The notes under the pieces are model-generated. The model searched no databases. It saw only the letters and a program-made list of their open reading frames with translations, and was not told the DNA's origin. Made by a program: the position numbers and the translations under genes. Positions 20,529-33,831 of a stretch of 64,000 nt of DNA are shown here, piece after piece. The DNA is from Palaemon carinicauda (taxonomy: Eukaryota > Arthropoda > Malacostraca > Decapoda > Palaemonidae). Every line of letters begins with the position of its first letter. Position 1 is the stretch's first letter. Location of the stretch: the NCBI RefSeq assembly GCF_036898095.1, contig NC_090766.1:34945484-35009483 (forward strand), given 5' to 3'.

Positions 20529-22020
20529 CTTGTAATTAAAAAGAATATATTGAATAAATAAATATTAAAGCTATAATCATTTACATCTTTTATTAATTTT
20601 TTTTATTTATTCATTTTACTTGATGGTGGATTTTTTTCTTAATTTTCAAGATAATAATTTTTTTAAAGATATTTTTTAGATGAGTAAGGTTATATCTAAA
20701 AATGTATTCCCTAGGTGTATGTTCTAACTCTCATTAAAAATTATTTTTTCCTTAATTTTCAAGGATATTGATTTTTTAAAAAATAATTCATAGATGGTTA
20801 AGGTTAACTCTAGGAATGTATGTCCTAAGTTGATGTTCTAACTCATTAAAATTATTACAGTAATATAAAGTTTCTGTTTTCAATTTTGGGAGAAAACAAA
20901 TATATATTTGTCATATCCCAAGTTTCTAAATGGTCACATATATGAACAAGGCTATAAACATTAATGTTCATCACACTAAGAAAAAGTGAATATAATTGAT
21001 TACGAGACATAAATCGTATTCAGTGTTGTTGAGGAATAAAACAGTTGATAAATCACATCTAAAATCTTATCTGGAGCAAATCCAGTAAGAGATAATTCAA
21101 CTAAAATTGATGGAGAAGTGAATCATTTACTAATGATTGGATTACAAAATAAGGCAGATAAGTCAATTTGAAATACAATAAGAAACATTGTATTCCTGAC
21201 GCATTCACCTCAGCTTAGACGTATAATAATGTGGTCTGTGTTGCTCTGGTGTTTTTTAGCATTAGTGGTAGTAATGTACATGTTACAATAATAGTGCATG
21301 TTACAAGATTTAGTACATGCTACAAGAGTTAGTACATACTACAAGAGGCAGTACATGCTACAAGAGGTAGTTCGTGCGATGTTTGCAAGTTTCTATTTTC
21401 ATCCCTGATATTTTCAGTGTTAGTCATCATAGTTGTGACTGGGGTAATTTTTAGTAGTCGTTGAAGCATTGTTGACATAGTTCATACAATGTTACCAGAG
21501 GTAATGACTGGTTTTATCCAGCGTCGAATTTAATATAGTTCCATTGGTGTAACCTACCATAGGGTTGGTAATTTTTTTATAATTGTTCCGATGCTTGTTC
21601 CAGTACTTGTAATTGTGTAGTTCTTTTTGGATTTGATTGCCAAGGAGAATTGAAAACCAAATCTAGCTTTTATTCACGAATTTTTTAAAAGAATTTTCAA
21701 TTTCAAGAGGGAAAAGGTAAAACTTTTCTCATAAAATGACCAGTTCTAAGAAAAAGTGTCTAATACAATGATAAACTTTGCAGCAATTCCAAAACTTATA
21801 AGATATCTGTGACGGCAAATGGAAAAAAATCAGAATAAAACTTCTAATTACTCGGTCTCAATGGCTTATCATAAGTATTCATAAGTTCAAACTTACAGCA
21901 AATGTTATGTTGAACAGGATGACATAAGTCTTTATATAGTATATATATGAAATTGATGTTTTGATGTTAATATTTTCAAAATATTTTATCAATTGTTAAC
22001 TATTTCTCATATCGTTTATT
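20529..22020. other. Region upstream of mucin-like exon 3 (intron or promoter)
   Basis: Counterpart of 8237-9729, with the same tandem duplication, 18-bp repeats and decayed repeat words. The ATG found just before the leucine frame in U2, U4 and U6 is absent here. No exon recognised. Confidence 0.5.
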
Positions 22021-22132
22021 TATTTCCTTATTTCCTTTTGTTACTGGGTTATTTTTCCCTGATGGAGCCCCTGGTCTTATAGCATCCTTCTTTTCCAGCT
22101 AAGGTTGTTGCTTATAGAGTAATAACAATAAT
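22021..22132 (+). mobile_element. LINE-1 3' end fragment, plus strand, U3
   Basis: Same fragment as at 9730; its tail is interrupted (AATAACAATAA), a change shared with U5. Confidence 0.8.
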
Positions 22133-23261
22133 TTGGTAAGTGGTATGTGTATTTCGTAGGGCGTAACCCCAACACTCATAAGGAATTTTGTATTTCAACT
22201 TTCTGAACTTCAGTGTGCAAAAATTGAAAAGTTCATACTCAGTAAAGTGTATGTTAGAATAGGAAATGAAGTGAGTGAGTGGTTTCCAGTGAGTGGGGCT
22301 GAGACAAGGATGTGTGATGACGCCATGGTTTTTCAATTTGTTTGTTGATAGAGTTGTAGGAGAGATGAATGCTCGATTGGTTGATCGAGGGTTGAAACTG
22401 ATAGAAGAGAATAATCATGAGTGGGAGGTGAATCAGTTCTTGATTGCGTATGATACTGTATTGGTTGGAGACTTGGAGGAGAAGCTGGTCCAATTAGTGA
22501 TTGTGTTTAGAAGGGTGTGTGAGAGACGGAAGAGGAGAGTTAATGTGGGTAAGAGTAAGTTTATGAGATGCACAAGAAGGGAGGGTGGTGCTAGATTGAA
22601 TGTCATGTTAAATAGAGAGTTACTTGAGGAAGTAGATCATTTTAATTACTTAGCGTCTGTTGTTGCTGAAAATGGTGGAGTGGGAGCAGATGTAGATGAG
22701 AGAGTGAATGAAGGATGTAAAGTGATGGGGGCCAGTGAAAGGAATGGCAAAGAATAGAAGGCTAAAATGAATGTAAAGAAAATTTGTATGAGAGAGTAAT
22801 TGTAACAACTCTGATCTATGGATCGTAGTGTGGTAGATGAAAGTAACAACTCTGATCTATGGATCGTACTGGTGACGGGTGAAAGTGACGAAGAGACAGA
22901 AATTGAAAGTGTTCAAGATGAAGTGTCTAAGGAGTATGGCTGGTGTATCTCGATTTGAGTTAAGAACGCACTAGCGAGCATGAGAACAAGTGCAAGGAAG
23001 GAATTAGCAGCTAGAAGGGGTATGAATATGTTGAGGTGGTTTGGCCACGTAGAGAGAATGGAAATAGGCATCTGCTGAAGAAGGCGATGAATGCATGTGT
23101 TGATAGGAGAAGTACAAGAGGAAGGCAGTACCAACCAAACTCGGTTGAACTCCTCGTCAGGCAGGGAAGAACAAAGAGAATAAAAATCCCCTTATATTAT
23201 CATTTATGACGGCTACCCCAAAAATTGGTGGAAGTGCCATGGTAGGTAGATAGATAGATAT
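22133..23261 (+). pseudogene. LINE-2 reverse transcriptase relic, U3
   Basis: The longest open block is 22293-22757, with GLRQGCVMTPWFFNLFVDRV, VNQFLIAYDTVLVGD and VCERRKRRVNVGKSKFM. A 2-bp loss just upstream separates it from the EVSEWFP block. The late RWFGHVERM block near 23035 is out of frame with the first. IAYD replaces the catalytic FADD. The GATA tail ends near 23261. Confidence 0.85.
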
Positions 23262-23351
23262 CTCTCAGTGACCAATCTACAAATTGCTGTTGTATGTATT
23301 ATATATAAGATATACATAATTTATGTGTATTATTAAAATATAGATAATATA

Positions 23352-23354
<3 letters not shown>

Positions 23355-23411
<57 letters not shown>
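23355..23411. repeat. (AT)n microsatellite, U3
   Basis: About 28 AT dinucleotides. Confidence 0.97.
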
Positions 23412-23415
<4 letters not shown>

Positions 23416-23513
23416 TATATAATGCGTTTATATGTATAATTTCTTTATTGATTTAATACTTTCTTTTTCTTATAGTAATGATCATGTGTTAACCGTATAT
23501 AAAATCTTTCAAA

Positions 23514-23516
<3 letters not shown>

Positions 23517-23559
<43 letters not shown>

Positions 23560-24198
23560 CTAAGCTAAAACCCTAGTTGGAAAAGCACGATGCTATAAGC
23601 GTAGGGGCCCCAACAGGAAAATAGCCCAGTGACGAAAGGAAATAAGGAAAAATAAAATATTTTAAGAATAGTAACAATATTAAGATAAATATTTCCTATT
23701 TAAACTATAAAAACTTCAACAAAACAAGAGGAAAAGAAACGAGATAGAAAAGTGTGCCCGAGTGTACCCTCAAGCAAGAGAATTCTAACCCAAGGCAGTG
23801 TAAGACCCTGGTACAGAGGTTATGGCACTACCCAAGAATAGAGAACAATGGTTCGATTTTGGAGTGTCCTTCTCCTAGAAGAGCTGCTTACCATAGCTAA
23901 AGAGTGTCTTCTACCCTTACCAAGAGGAAAGTAGCTACTGAACAATTACAGTGCAGTAGTTAACCCCTTGGGTGAAGAAAAATCGTTTGGTAACCATAGT
24001 GTTGTCAGGTGTATGAGGACAGAGGAGAATCTGTAAAGAATAGGCCAGACTATTCGGTGTCTGTGTAGGCAAAGGGAAAGAACCGTAACCAGAGAGAATG
24101 GTCCTATGTAGTACGGTGTGGCCAGTCAAAGAACCCCATAACTCACTAGCGGTAGTATCCCAACGGGCGGCTGGTGCCCAGGCCAACCTACTACCTCC
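23517..24198 (-). mobile_element. LINE-1 3' end insertion with (TAA)n tail, U3
   Basis: Same insertion point and AAGTT flanks (23512-23516, 24199-24203) as in U2, with a shorter ATT run of about 40 bp. The minus-strand open frame is at 23935-24186. Confidence 0.85.
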
Positions 24199-24203
24199 AA
24201 GTT

Positions 24204-24888
24204 ACCTATAAAATACATTTATAAATTTCTAGATGCTAATCCCATATTAAAGAATTAGCCTCTATTAAGGATATTAGATTTACATCAATATCTTCATTCA
24301 TGTTTATACGTGAAAAAAATAACCAGACGTCCAGTCCAAGTACTAGGAATCAGGTCCAACAATTATTAGCTGGTGGGAAATGTGACGTCAATGGGGCATA
24401 TGTTTTATATTAAACCGGTTCATGGAAAAAGAATAGGGTTTTGGAAGCGAGGATACTTCTCTAATGACGTCATCACTGTTTGGGAGTGCTGGACCAGTTT
24501 TTACTAGATCTTGGTCCAGTCAGGAAGATAGCCTTTGGTTACAGTTGATGCTCGTGAATAGTGTGTGCTATGTGGCACCGGCAATAGAGAGTGAGATGTC
24601 GTACACGTAATGCAAGGCTGAACAAGGGTTGAGAGTGCCTCAGATAAAACCGTAAAGATGTAAATGAATCCATTCTACCTATCAGTCGACTACTTCGTCA
24701 GGCAGCTACTGTGAAAGGGACCGTAGTATCTCAAGGTGTTTTCATGTTGCAAAGTATTCACTCAATAATTAGATTCCTGTTAAATGCTGATATATAAACA
24801 ATGCAACTAATATATTTTGCTCTTTTTATCAAGATGAGGACCATATTAAAAAATGATAATTGGTGTAAAATTGCACTGCATTTGCAAC
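24204..24888. other. Conserved segment with paired TGACGTCA sites, U3
   Basis: Counterpart of 11934-12618; palindromes at 24383-24390 and 24465-24472. No coding frame is shared with the other units. Confidence 0.5.
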
Positions 24889-26597
24889 AATATTATTACT
24901 TATTACTAGCTGAGCTACAACCCTATTTGGAAGAATAGGATGCTACATGCCTAAGGGCTCGTACTGGGAAAAATAGCCCAATGAGGAAAGAAAATTAGGA
25001 AATAAACTACAAAAGAAGTAATGAACAATTAAAACAATTTTTTTTAAGAACAGTAACACCATTAAAACATCTTTTCATATATAAACTATAAAAAGAGACT
25101 TATGTCAGCCTGTTCATCATAAAAACATTTGCTGCAAATTTGAACTGTTCAAGTTCCACTGGTTCAACTACCAGATTAGGAAGATCATTCCAGAAATTTG
25201 TCCCTGCTGGAATAAAACATTTAGATTACTGTGCAATATTGAGCTTTACGATGGATACGGCATAACTATTAGAATAAACTGCATTCCTAGTATTACGAAA
25301 AGGATGGTTCTGAATGTAAAGGACGACCAGAATTATGAAAATCTTGTGTACCATGCTTAACAAACTAATTGAACGATGCTACCAGAGATTAAAATCTATA
25401 TCAAGCAATAAGAAATTTCATAGGCTGTAAGTTCCTGTCCAACAAATTAAGATGAAATTCGGCAGCTGAAGACCAGACAGGAATACAATACTTGAAAAAC
25501 TGTAGAATGAAAGAATTAAAACACTTCTTCAGAATAGATTGATCACCGAAAATCTTAAAAAACTTTCTCAATGAGTCATTTTTTGTGTAATTGAAGAAGA
25601 CACAGACCCAATGTGTTTCTCAAAAGTTAATTTGCTGTCGAAATATTATCAATACTGATATTCGGGTTTAAGGAGCCACTATCCTTGACCTATTTACGAT
25701 CATACTTTGAGTTTTGTTAGGATTCAACTTTATACCCAACAATTTGCACCATGCACCAATTTTAGCTAGAGCTGTATTAAGGTTTCAGCATCCCCAGATC
25801 TACATTCAGGAGATGGAATTGTTGCAAAGAGAGTATCATCATCTGCATATTTATTGAGTTTGTTTACTAGGCCAAACTACATATCCTGTGTATATAGTAA
25901 TGGGCCAAGAACACTACCCTCAGGAACAACAGGTAGTACATTCCTATATTGACTATGGTATCCATCAACAACAACTCTATGTGACCAATTACTGAAAAGT
26001 TCAATAATTTTGAATTTGAAAGCAAGGGCATCATGATTAACATGGTCAAATGGAGTGCTAAAATGAAGGCTAATTATTTGAACTTCTGACCACAATCAAG
26101 GGATTTCTGTATAGCATTGGAGATGGTACAGAGGGTATCCCATGCTCCAAGGCTTTTACAAAAGCAAAATATCAAACTAGAGAACTCGTGGTTACGTTCA
26201 GCATACCCATTTAGATGTTATGACAAAAGAGCTTCAAAATCTTTAGATAATATGGGAATTACTGAAATTATGCAGTAATCAGTGTGACTTTAGCTACGTC
26301 AAACGCTTTTACGTAATGGAGTAACATTACCAATTCTCCATGAAGTGCCCAAAGAACCCCTTTTCGCTTACTTGCGGAAAGTAACAAATAATTCAGAAGC
26401 AAGTAATGTGCAGTCTTTATAAAAAAACAAAGAAAAAATATCATTTTGGTCTACACCTCCCTGAACATTAAGGACCATCATGAGAGCTTTAATTTCACGA
26501 GATCGAAAAGCTAAATTAGTTGGTTTAGCCTCAGGAAAACAGGAATGAGAAGGATCAAGTTTCTCATTACTCTGCTGACGCTTTTTACTGTGTGGTT
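24889..26597 (-). pseudogene. LINE-1 reverse transcriptase relic, U3
   Basis: Minus-strand relic. The block at 25877-26095 contains HFSTPFDHVNHDALAFK, then SHRVVVDGYHSQYRN and VPEGSVLGPLLYTQDM (palm A, then motif B region). It lacks 18 codons' worth of sequence around 26007 compared with U4 and U6 (TATGATAAAAAAGACCC on the plus strand is absent), a loss shared with U5. Confidence 0.85.
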
Positions 26598-26752
26598 AAA
26601 ATAGTGGTTTTTAATAGAAATCATTCCCTTTATCGTGAATATTTATTTTAGATAATTTAGTTTGTTCGGTGCTGATGCTTTCAAATTTTCTCTATCTATG
26701 TATATATATTATAGTTTTTTTTTGTGGACAAAGGTGGCATCGAAAAGATAAT

Positions 26753-26906
26753 CAAGTAACCAGAAAAGTACTAAAGGTTTTCATTTTTGGAAAGGTTAAG
26801 ATGATCAAGAAGTAGCCAGTAAAGTACTAAAGGTTTTCATTTTTAGAAAGTTAAAGATGATAAGAAGTAGCCAGTAAAGTACTAAAGGTTTTCATTTTTA
26901 GAAAAT
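26753..26906. repeat. 55-56 bp tandem repeat, three copies, U3
   Basis: Same three-copy arrangement as at 4559-4711. Confidence 0.9.
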
Positions 26907-27652
26907 TTTTCTTTAGAGAATTTTGTTATTTCACCTGAATAGAAGATCCACCAATAGATTCGTTTTACTTTTTACAATAGTTTTGAAACAAATATATTCA
27001 GTACATTAAATAAAAAAAGAACTTATTATATATAATTAAAGGGGATAAAGATAGTATATTAATGATGCGGCAATACTGATTTAATTATAAAGTAATGATG
27101 GACAAGTTATAAAGGAAACATTACATCGAAAGGGTCTTAGATACGAAAGAAAAATTAATGAGAGAAAAATACAATACAAATATCATAATTTTTTCTGTGA
27201 TATTTTTACTCTTTGGAATATTCAAGAACACTTGTAAAATAATAATAATTCATAATCAGGAAAAGAATCCAACAGTAATTATGCTTTAGAAAAAAAGGTA
27301 GAAATATACTATAATTAAAGGAAACATTCTGCCATCTATTTTGAAAGTATGATTGATTAATTGATTGATTGATCATGAATTATCTGGCATCCTGATTGAA
27401 AGTATGAATAGTTAATTTTGTTTATGATATATTCTTTACATAACATTAAAAAGTGAATTTCATGCCAGTGTTAACTTTATTTTGATATGCAAACAATGTC
27501 CCCCAAAAAATGTTTCCTTTAAAAGAAAAAGGTCATGTTATTAATAAGTCAGTAGTAAAGTAGGACCGGAATAGTAGAAATGTTTGCTCATTTAAACTGA
27601 ACTGATTCTTAATCAGAAATTAGAATCAGCAGAAACTGCAGTGAAGCAATGA

Positions 27653-27658
27653 TTTATT
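27653..27658 (-). promoter_or_regulatory. Putative polyadenylation signal AATAAA, U4
   Basis: 80 bases beyond the stop at 27738-27740. Confidence 0.55.
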
Positions 27659-27737
27659 GACTGTGTCATTGAAACATGCATTTGGAAACGGTTGAAGTTG
27701 TGCCGATGATATTTCCTGCAGTCGAACCTGGGGTAGT

Positions 27738-30346
27738 TTAAGTGGCACTGGTAGATATAGTTGTACCTGTGGTAGTAGCAGTTTTAGTTTCAGTAGTAGT
27801 AGCAGTGGTAGTTCCTGTAGTAGTAGCAGTGGTAGTTCCAGTAGTAGTAGCGGTGGTAGTTCCTGTTGTTGTACCAGTGGTAGTAGCAGTTGTAGTTCCT
27901 GTAGTTGTACCAGTGGTTGTACCAGTAGTAGTTCCTGTAGTAGTACCAGTGGTAGTAGCAGTGGTAGTTCCTGTAGTAGTACCAGTTGTAGTACCAGTTG
28001 TAGTAGCAGTGGTAGTTCCTGTAGTAGTACCAGTGGTAGTTCCTGTAGTAGTACCTGTAGTAGTACCAGTGGTAGTTCCCGTAGTTGTACCAGTGGTAGT
28101 AGCAGTTGTAGTTCCTGTAGTTGTACCAGTAGTAGTAGCAGTGGTAGTTCCTGTAGTTGTACCAGTAGTAGTTCCTGTAGTAGTACCAGTGGTAGTAGCA
28201 GTGGTTGTTCCTGTAGTAGTACCAGTGGTAGTTCCTGTAGTAGTACCTGTGGTAGTTCCTGTAGTTGTACCAGTGGTAGTTCCAGTAGTTGTACCAGTGG
28301 TAGTTCCTGTAGTTGTACCAGTGGTAGTTCCCGTAGTTGTACCAGTGGTAGTAGCAGTTGTAGTTCCTGTAGTTGTACCAGTAGTAGTAGCAGTGGTAGT
28401 TCCTGTAGTTGTACCAGTAGTAGTTCCTGTAGTAGTACCAGTGGTAGTAGCAGTGGTTGTTCCTGTAGTAGTACCAGTGGTAGTTCCTGTAGTAGTACCT
28501 GTGGTAGTTCCTGTAGTTGTACCAGTGGTAGTTCCAGTAGTTGTACCAGTGGTAGTTCCTGTAGTAGTACCAGTGGTAGTTCCCGTAGTTGTACCAGTGG
28601 TAGTAGCAGTTGTAGTTCCTGTAGTTGTACCAGTAGTAGTAGCAGTGGTAGTTCCTGTAGTTGTACCAGTAGTAGTTCCTGTAGTAGTACCAGTGGTAGT
28701 AGCAGTGGTTGTTCCTGTAGTAGTACCAGTGGTAGTTCCTGTAGTAGTACCTCTGGTAGTTCCTGTAGTTGTACCAGTGGTAGTTCCTGTAGTTGTACCA
28801 GTAGTAGTTCCTGTAGTTGTACCAGTGGTAGTTCCTGTAGTTGTACCAGTGGTAGTAGCAGTGGTAGTTCCTGTAGTAGTACCAGTGGTAGTTCCTGTAG
28901 TAGTACCTGTGGTAGTTCCTGTAGTCGTACCAGTGGTAGTTCCAGTAGTTGTACCAGTGGTAGTAGCAGTTGTAGTTCCTGTAGTTGTACCAGTGGTAGT
29001 AGCAGTGGTAGTTCCTGTAGTAGTACCAGTGGTAGTAGCAGTGGTAGTTCCTGTAGTAGTACCAGTGGTAGTAGCAGTGGTAGTTCCTGTAGTTGTACCA
29101 GTGGTAGTAGCAGTGGTAGTTCCTGTAGTAGTAGCAGTGGTAGTTCCTGTAGTAGTACCCGTGGTAGTTCCTGTAGTTGTACCAGTGGTAGTAGCTGTGG
29201 TAGTTCCTGTAGTAGTACCAGTGGTAGTACCAGTGGTAGTTCCTGTAGTTGTACCAGTGGTAGTAGCAGTGGTAGTTCCTGTAGTTGTACCAGTGGTAGT
29301 AGCAGTGGTAGTTCCTGTAGTTGTACCAGTGGTAGTAGCAGTGGTAGTTCCTGTAGTTGTACCAGTGGTAGTAGCAGTGGTAGTTCCTGTAGTAGTACCA
29401 GTGGTAGTACCAGTGGTAGTTCCTGTAGTTGTACCAGTGGTAGTAGCAGTGGTAGTTCCTGTAGTTGTACCAGTGGTAGTAGCAGTGGTAGTTCCTGTAG
29501 TAGTACCAGTGGTAGTAGCAGTGGTAGTTCCTGTAGTAGTACCAGTGGTAGTACCAGTGGTAGTTCCTGTAGTTGTACCAGTGGTAGTAGCAGTGGTAGT
29601 TCCTGTAGTAGTAGCAGTGGTAGTTCCTGTAGTAGTACCCGTGGTAGTTCCTGTAGTTGTACCAGTGGTAGTAGCTGTGGTAGTTCCTGTAGTAGTACCA
29701 GTGGTAGTACCAGTGGTAGTTCCAGTGGTAGTTCCTGTAGTAGTACCAGTGGTAGTAGCAGTAGTAGTTCCTGTAGTAGTACCAGTGGTAGTAGCAGTGG
29801 TAGTTCCTGTAGTAGTAGCAGTGGTAGTTCCTGTAGTAGTAGCAGTGGTAGTTCCTGTAGTAGTACCAGTGGTAGTTCCTGTAGTTGTACCAGTGGTAGT
29901 AGCAGTGGTAGTTTCTGTAGTAGTTCCAGTGGTAGTAGCAGTGGTAGTTCCTGTAGTTGTACCAGTGGTAGTAGCAGTGGTAGTTCCTGTAGTAGTAGCA
30001 GTGGTAGTTCCTGTAGTAGTACCAGTGGTAGTTCCTGTAGTTGTACCACTGGTAGTAGCTGTGGTAGTTCCTGTAGTAGTACCAGTGGTAGTACCAGTGG
30101 TAGTTCCTGTAGTTGTACCAGTGGTAGTAGCTGTGGTAGTTCCTGTAGTAGTACCAGTTGTAGTACCAGTGGTAGTTCCTGTAGTAGTTCCTGTAGTAGT
30201 AGCAGTGGTAGTTCCTGTAGTAGTTCCTGTAGTAGTAGCAGTGGTAGTTCCTGTAGTAGTTCCTGTAGTAGTACCAGTGGTTGTTCCTGTAGTAGTACCA
30301 GTGGTTGTTCCTGTAGTAGTAGCAGTAGTAGTATCTGTGGACGATC
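27738..30346 (-). CDS. Threonine-rich mucin-like terminal exon, copy 4 (~869 residues)
   Basis: In phase from the acceptor-proximal S-S-T-D (minus strand from 30344) to ISTSAT and TAA at 27738-27740, with no net frameshift over 2.61 kb. It is the shortest intact copy, about half of copies 3 and 5. Unit variants are again ACT/ACC/ACA/ACG for Thr, GGT/GGA/GGG for Gly and GCT/GCA for Ala. A rare non-Thr/Gly/Ala pair (Lys and Glu) occurs near the C-terminal end at about 27780-27790, where Glu is shared with copies 1, 2, 5, 6 and 7. Confidence 0.7.
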
Positions 30347-31860
30347 CTTGTAATTAAAATGCATATATTGACTAAATAAATGATAAAGCTACAATCATTT
30401 TCATGTTCCTTTGATTTTTTTTCTATTCATATTACTTTATGGTGGATTTTTCCTTCATTTTCAAGATATTAATTATTTCAAAGATATTCTTTTAGATGTG
30501 TAAGGTTATATCTATAAATTTATGCCTTACGTGTATATTCTAACTCATTAAAAATGAATTTTTCCTTAATTTTCAAGGATATTGATTTTTTAACAAATAA
30601 TTCTTAGATGGCGAAGGTTAAGCCTAGAAATGTATGTCCTACGTGGATGTTCTAACTCTCATTAAAATTATTACAGTAATATAAAGTTTCTGTTTGCAAT
30701 TTTGTGAGAAAACAAATATATATTTGTCAAATCCCAAGTTTCTAAATGGTAACATATATGAACAAGGCTATAAACATTAATGTTTATCAGACTAAGAAAA
30801 AGTGAATATATATAATTGATTACGAGACATAAATCGTATTCAGTGTTGTTGAGGAATAAAACAGTTGATAAATCACATCTAAAATCTTATCTGGAGCAAA
30901 TCCAGTAAGAGATAATCCAACTAAAATTGATGGAGAAGTGAATTATTTACTAATGATTGGATTACAAATAAGGGCAGATAAGTCAATTTGAAATACAATA
31001 AGAAACATTGTATTCTTGACGCATTCACCTCAGCTTAGACGTATAATAATGTGGTCCCTGTTGCTGTGGTGTTTTTTAGCATTAGTGGTAGTAATGTACA
31101 TGTTACAATAATAGTGCATGTTACAAGATTTAGTACATGCTACAAGAGTTAGTACATAGTACAAGAGGCAGTACATGCTACAAGAGGTAGTTCGTGTGAT
31201 GTTTGCAAGTTTCTATTTTCATCCCTGATATTTTCAGTGTTAGTCATCATAGTTGTGACTGGGGTAATTTTTAGTAGTCGTTGAAGCATTGTTGACATAG
31301 TTCATACAATGTTACTAGAGGTAATGACTGGTTTTATCCAGCGTCGAATTTAATATAGTTCCATTGGTGTAACCTACAATAGTGATGGTAATTTTTTTTT
31401 TTTTTTTATTATTCCTATGTTAGTTCCAGTTCTTGTAATTTTGTAGTTCTTTTTGGATTTGATTGCCAAGGAGATCTGAAAACCAAAATTAGTTTTCATT
31501 CATGATTTTTGTTTTTTCGATTTTTCAATTTCAGGAAGGAAAAGGTAAAACTCATCTCATAAAATGATCAGTTCTAATAAAAAGTGTCCAACACAATGAT
31601 AAACTTTGCAGCAATTCCAAAACTTATAAGATATCTATGTAACCGTGAAATGAAAAAAAAAAAAAAAAAACAATAAAACTTCTGATTACTCGGTCATAAG
31701 TGCCTATCATAAGTATTCATAAGTTCAAACTTACAGCAAATGTTATGTTTAACAGGCTGACATAAGTCTTTTTATAGTTTTTATATGAAATTTATGTTTT
31801 GATGTTAATATTTTCAAAATATTTTATCAATTGTTAACTATTTCTCATATATTTTATTTA
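30347..31860. other. Region upstream of mucin-like exon 4 (intron or promoter)
   Basis: Counterpart of 8237-9729. Homopolymer runs near 31390 and 31655 are longer than in the other units. No exon recognised. Confidence 0.5.
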
Positions 31861-31971
31861 TTTCCTTATTTCGTTTTGTCACTGGGCTATTTTTCCCTGA
31901 TGGAGCCCCTGGTTTTATAGTATCCTGTTTTTCCAGCTAAGGTTGTAGCTTATAGAGTAATAATAATAATT
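31861..31971 (+). mobile_element. LINE-1 3' end fragment, plus strand, U4
   Basis: As at 9730, with an uninterrupted TAATAATAATAAT tail. Confidence 0.8.
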
Positions 31972-32863
31972 TGGTAAGTGGTATGTGTATTTTGTAGGGC
32001 GTAACCCCAACATCCATAAGTAATTTTGTATTTCAACTTTCTGAAGTTCAGTGTGCAAAAATTTAAAAGTTTATACTCAGTAAAGTGTGTGTTAGGATAG
32101 GAAATGAAGTGAGTGAGTGGTTTCCAGTGAGAGTGGGGCTGAGACAGGGATGTGTGATGACGCCATGGTTGTTCAATTTTTTGTTGATAGATGAGAATAA
32201 TCATGAGTGGGAGGTGAATCAGTTCTTGATTGCGTATGATACTGTATTGGTTGGAGACTTGGAGGAGAAGCTGGTCCAATTAGTGATTGAGTTTGGAAGG
32301 GTGTGTGAGAGAAGGGAGATGAGAGTTAATGTGGGTAAGAGTAACTTTATGATATGCACGAGGAGGAAGTTGGTGCTAGATTGAATATCATGTTAAACGG
32401 AGAGTTACTGAGGAAGTAGATCAGTTTAAGTACTTAACTTCTGTTGTTGTTGTTGTCGGAAGCAGATGTACACGAGAGAGTGAATGAAGGATGTAAAATG
32501 CTGGGGGCCAGTGAAAGGAATTGCAAAGAATAGAAGGCTAAAATGAATGTAAAGAGGCTAAAGATTATGCGAGAAATATTAATGAATGGTGAGTGATTGT
32601 GACGCAGTTCCAATAGGTCCTGCTGCTTCCACTTGGTGACCACTGACGTAACAGCAGTTGGGGATCCGGCATTTAAAGCTTCAATTGTCTTAGATAACTG
32701 GGGAGGGTGGCCTGTGGCCCGCTAGGAGTACCAACGAAACTCGGTTGAACTCCTCGTCAGGCAGGGAAGAACGGAGAGAAGAAAAATCCCCTTTTGTTAT
32801 CAATTATGTCGGCTACCTCAAAAAATGGTAGAAGTGTCATGGTAGAGAGATAGATAGATATCT
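31972..32863 (+). pseudogene. LINE-2 reverse transcriptase relic, U4 (short version)
   Basis: The block 32085-32384 reads VCVRIGNEVSEWFPVRVGLR, then QGCVMTPWLFNFLL, loses about 60 bp, and continues NQFLIAYDTVLVGDLEE. The downstream part differs from U3: the late FGHVERM block is absent and a 3' UTR-like stretch (CCTGTGGCCCGCTAGGAG) follows at about 32710. The GATA tail ends near 32863. Shared in outline with U6. Confidence 0.8.
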
Positions 32864-32951
32864 CACAGTGACCAATCTACAAAATGCTGTTGTATGTATT
32901 ATATATAAAAAATATATAATTTATGTGTATTATTAAGATATAGATAATATA

Positions 32952-32954
<3 letters not shown>

Positions 32955-33031
<77 letters not shown>

Positions 33032-33045
33032 TATAGATATATATA
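32955..33045. repeat. (AT)n microsatellite with interruptions, U4
   Basis: About 37 AT dinucleotides, then AGATATAGATAT and more AT. Unlike U2, U3 and U5 it contains AGAT interruptions, as does U6. Confidence 0.95.
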
Positions 33046-33140
33046 ATGTGTTTATATGTATAATTTCTTTATTGGTTTTATACTTTCTTACCTTCATAGT
33101 AATGATCATGTGTTAACCCTATTTAAAGTTTTTCAAAGTT

Positions 33141-33831
33141 ACCTACCTGTAAAGTACATTTATAAATTTCTAGATGCTAATCCCATATTAAAGAATTAGC
33201 CTCTATTAAGGATATTAGATTTACATCAATATCTTCATTCATGTTTATACGTGAAAAAAATAACCAGACGTCCAGTCCAAGTACTAGGAATCAGGTCCAA
33301 CAATTATTAGCTGGTGGGAAATGTGACGTCAATGGGGCATATGTTTTATATTAAACCGGTTCATGGAAAAAGAATAGGGTTTTGGAAGCGAGGATACTTC
33401 TCTAATGACGTCATCACTGTTTGGGAGTGCTGGACCAGTTTTTACTAGATCTTGGTCCAGTCAGGAAGATAGCCTTTGGTTACAGTTGATGCTCGTGAAT
33501 AGTGTGTGCCTATGTGGCACCGGCAATAGAGAGTGAGATGTCGTACACGTAATGCAAGGCTGAACAAGGGTTGAGAGTGCCTCAGATAAAACCGTAAAGA
33601 TGTAAATGAATCCACTCTACCTATCAGTCGACTACTTCGTCAGGCAGCTACTGTGAAAGGGACCGTAGTATCTCAAGGTGTTTTCATGTTGCAAAGTATT
33701 CACTCAATAATTAGATTCCTGTTAAATGCTGATATATAAAACAATGCAACTAATATATTTTCCTCTTTTTATCAAGATGAGGACCATATTAAAAAATGAT
33801 AATTGGTGTAGAATTGCACTGCATTTGCAAC
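33141..33831. other. Conserved segment with paired TGACGTCA sites, U4; empty LINE-1 insertion site at its left edge
   Basis: The left edge reads CAAAGTTACCTACCTG, the uninterrupted form of the site that carries the LINE-1 3' end in U2, U3 and U5. Palindromes at 33324-33331 and 33406-33413. No gene seen. Confidence 0.55.

Larger units (their letters stand above)
14888..27186. repeat. Tandem megarepeat unit U3 (long type)
   Basis: About 12.3 kb; closest to U5, with the same mucin exon start (no ATG upstream), the same LINE-2 version and the extra LINE-1 insertion. Confidence 0.88.
26598..27737. other. Intergenic stretch and 3' flank of mucin-like exon 4
   Basis: AT-rich; three-copy 55-bp repeat at the left, putative 3' UTR of copy 4 at the right. 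No gene seen. Confidence 0.65.

Noticed and set aside
15443..20539. Plus-strand poly-Val/Pro/Ala frame of 1,698 codons (and equivalents in the other units)
   Set aside because: It starts only at GTG, is antisense to the threonine frame, its unit variants change amino acids, and a Val-only hydrophobic protein of this length is implausible.
27626..30364. Minus-strand Leu/Pro/Gln/Glu frame beginning MHFNYKDRPQ and ending with a Cys-containing tail
   Set aside because: It is tempting because of its ATG and unique ends. But unit variation is non-synonymous in it, it is stopped in U3 (about 19204) and U7 (about 60792), and the ATG is absent in U3 and U5. Kept as the main alternative to the threonine frame.
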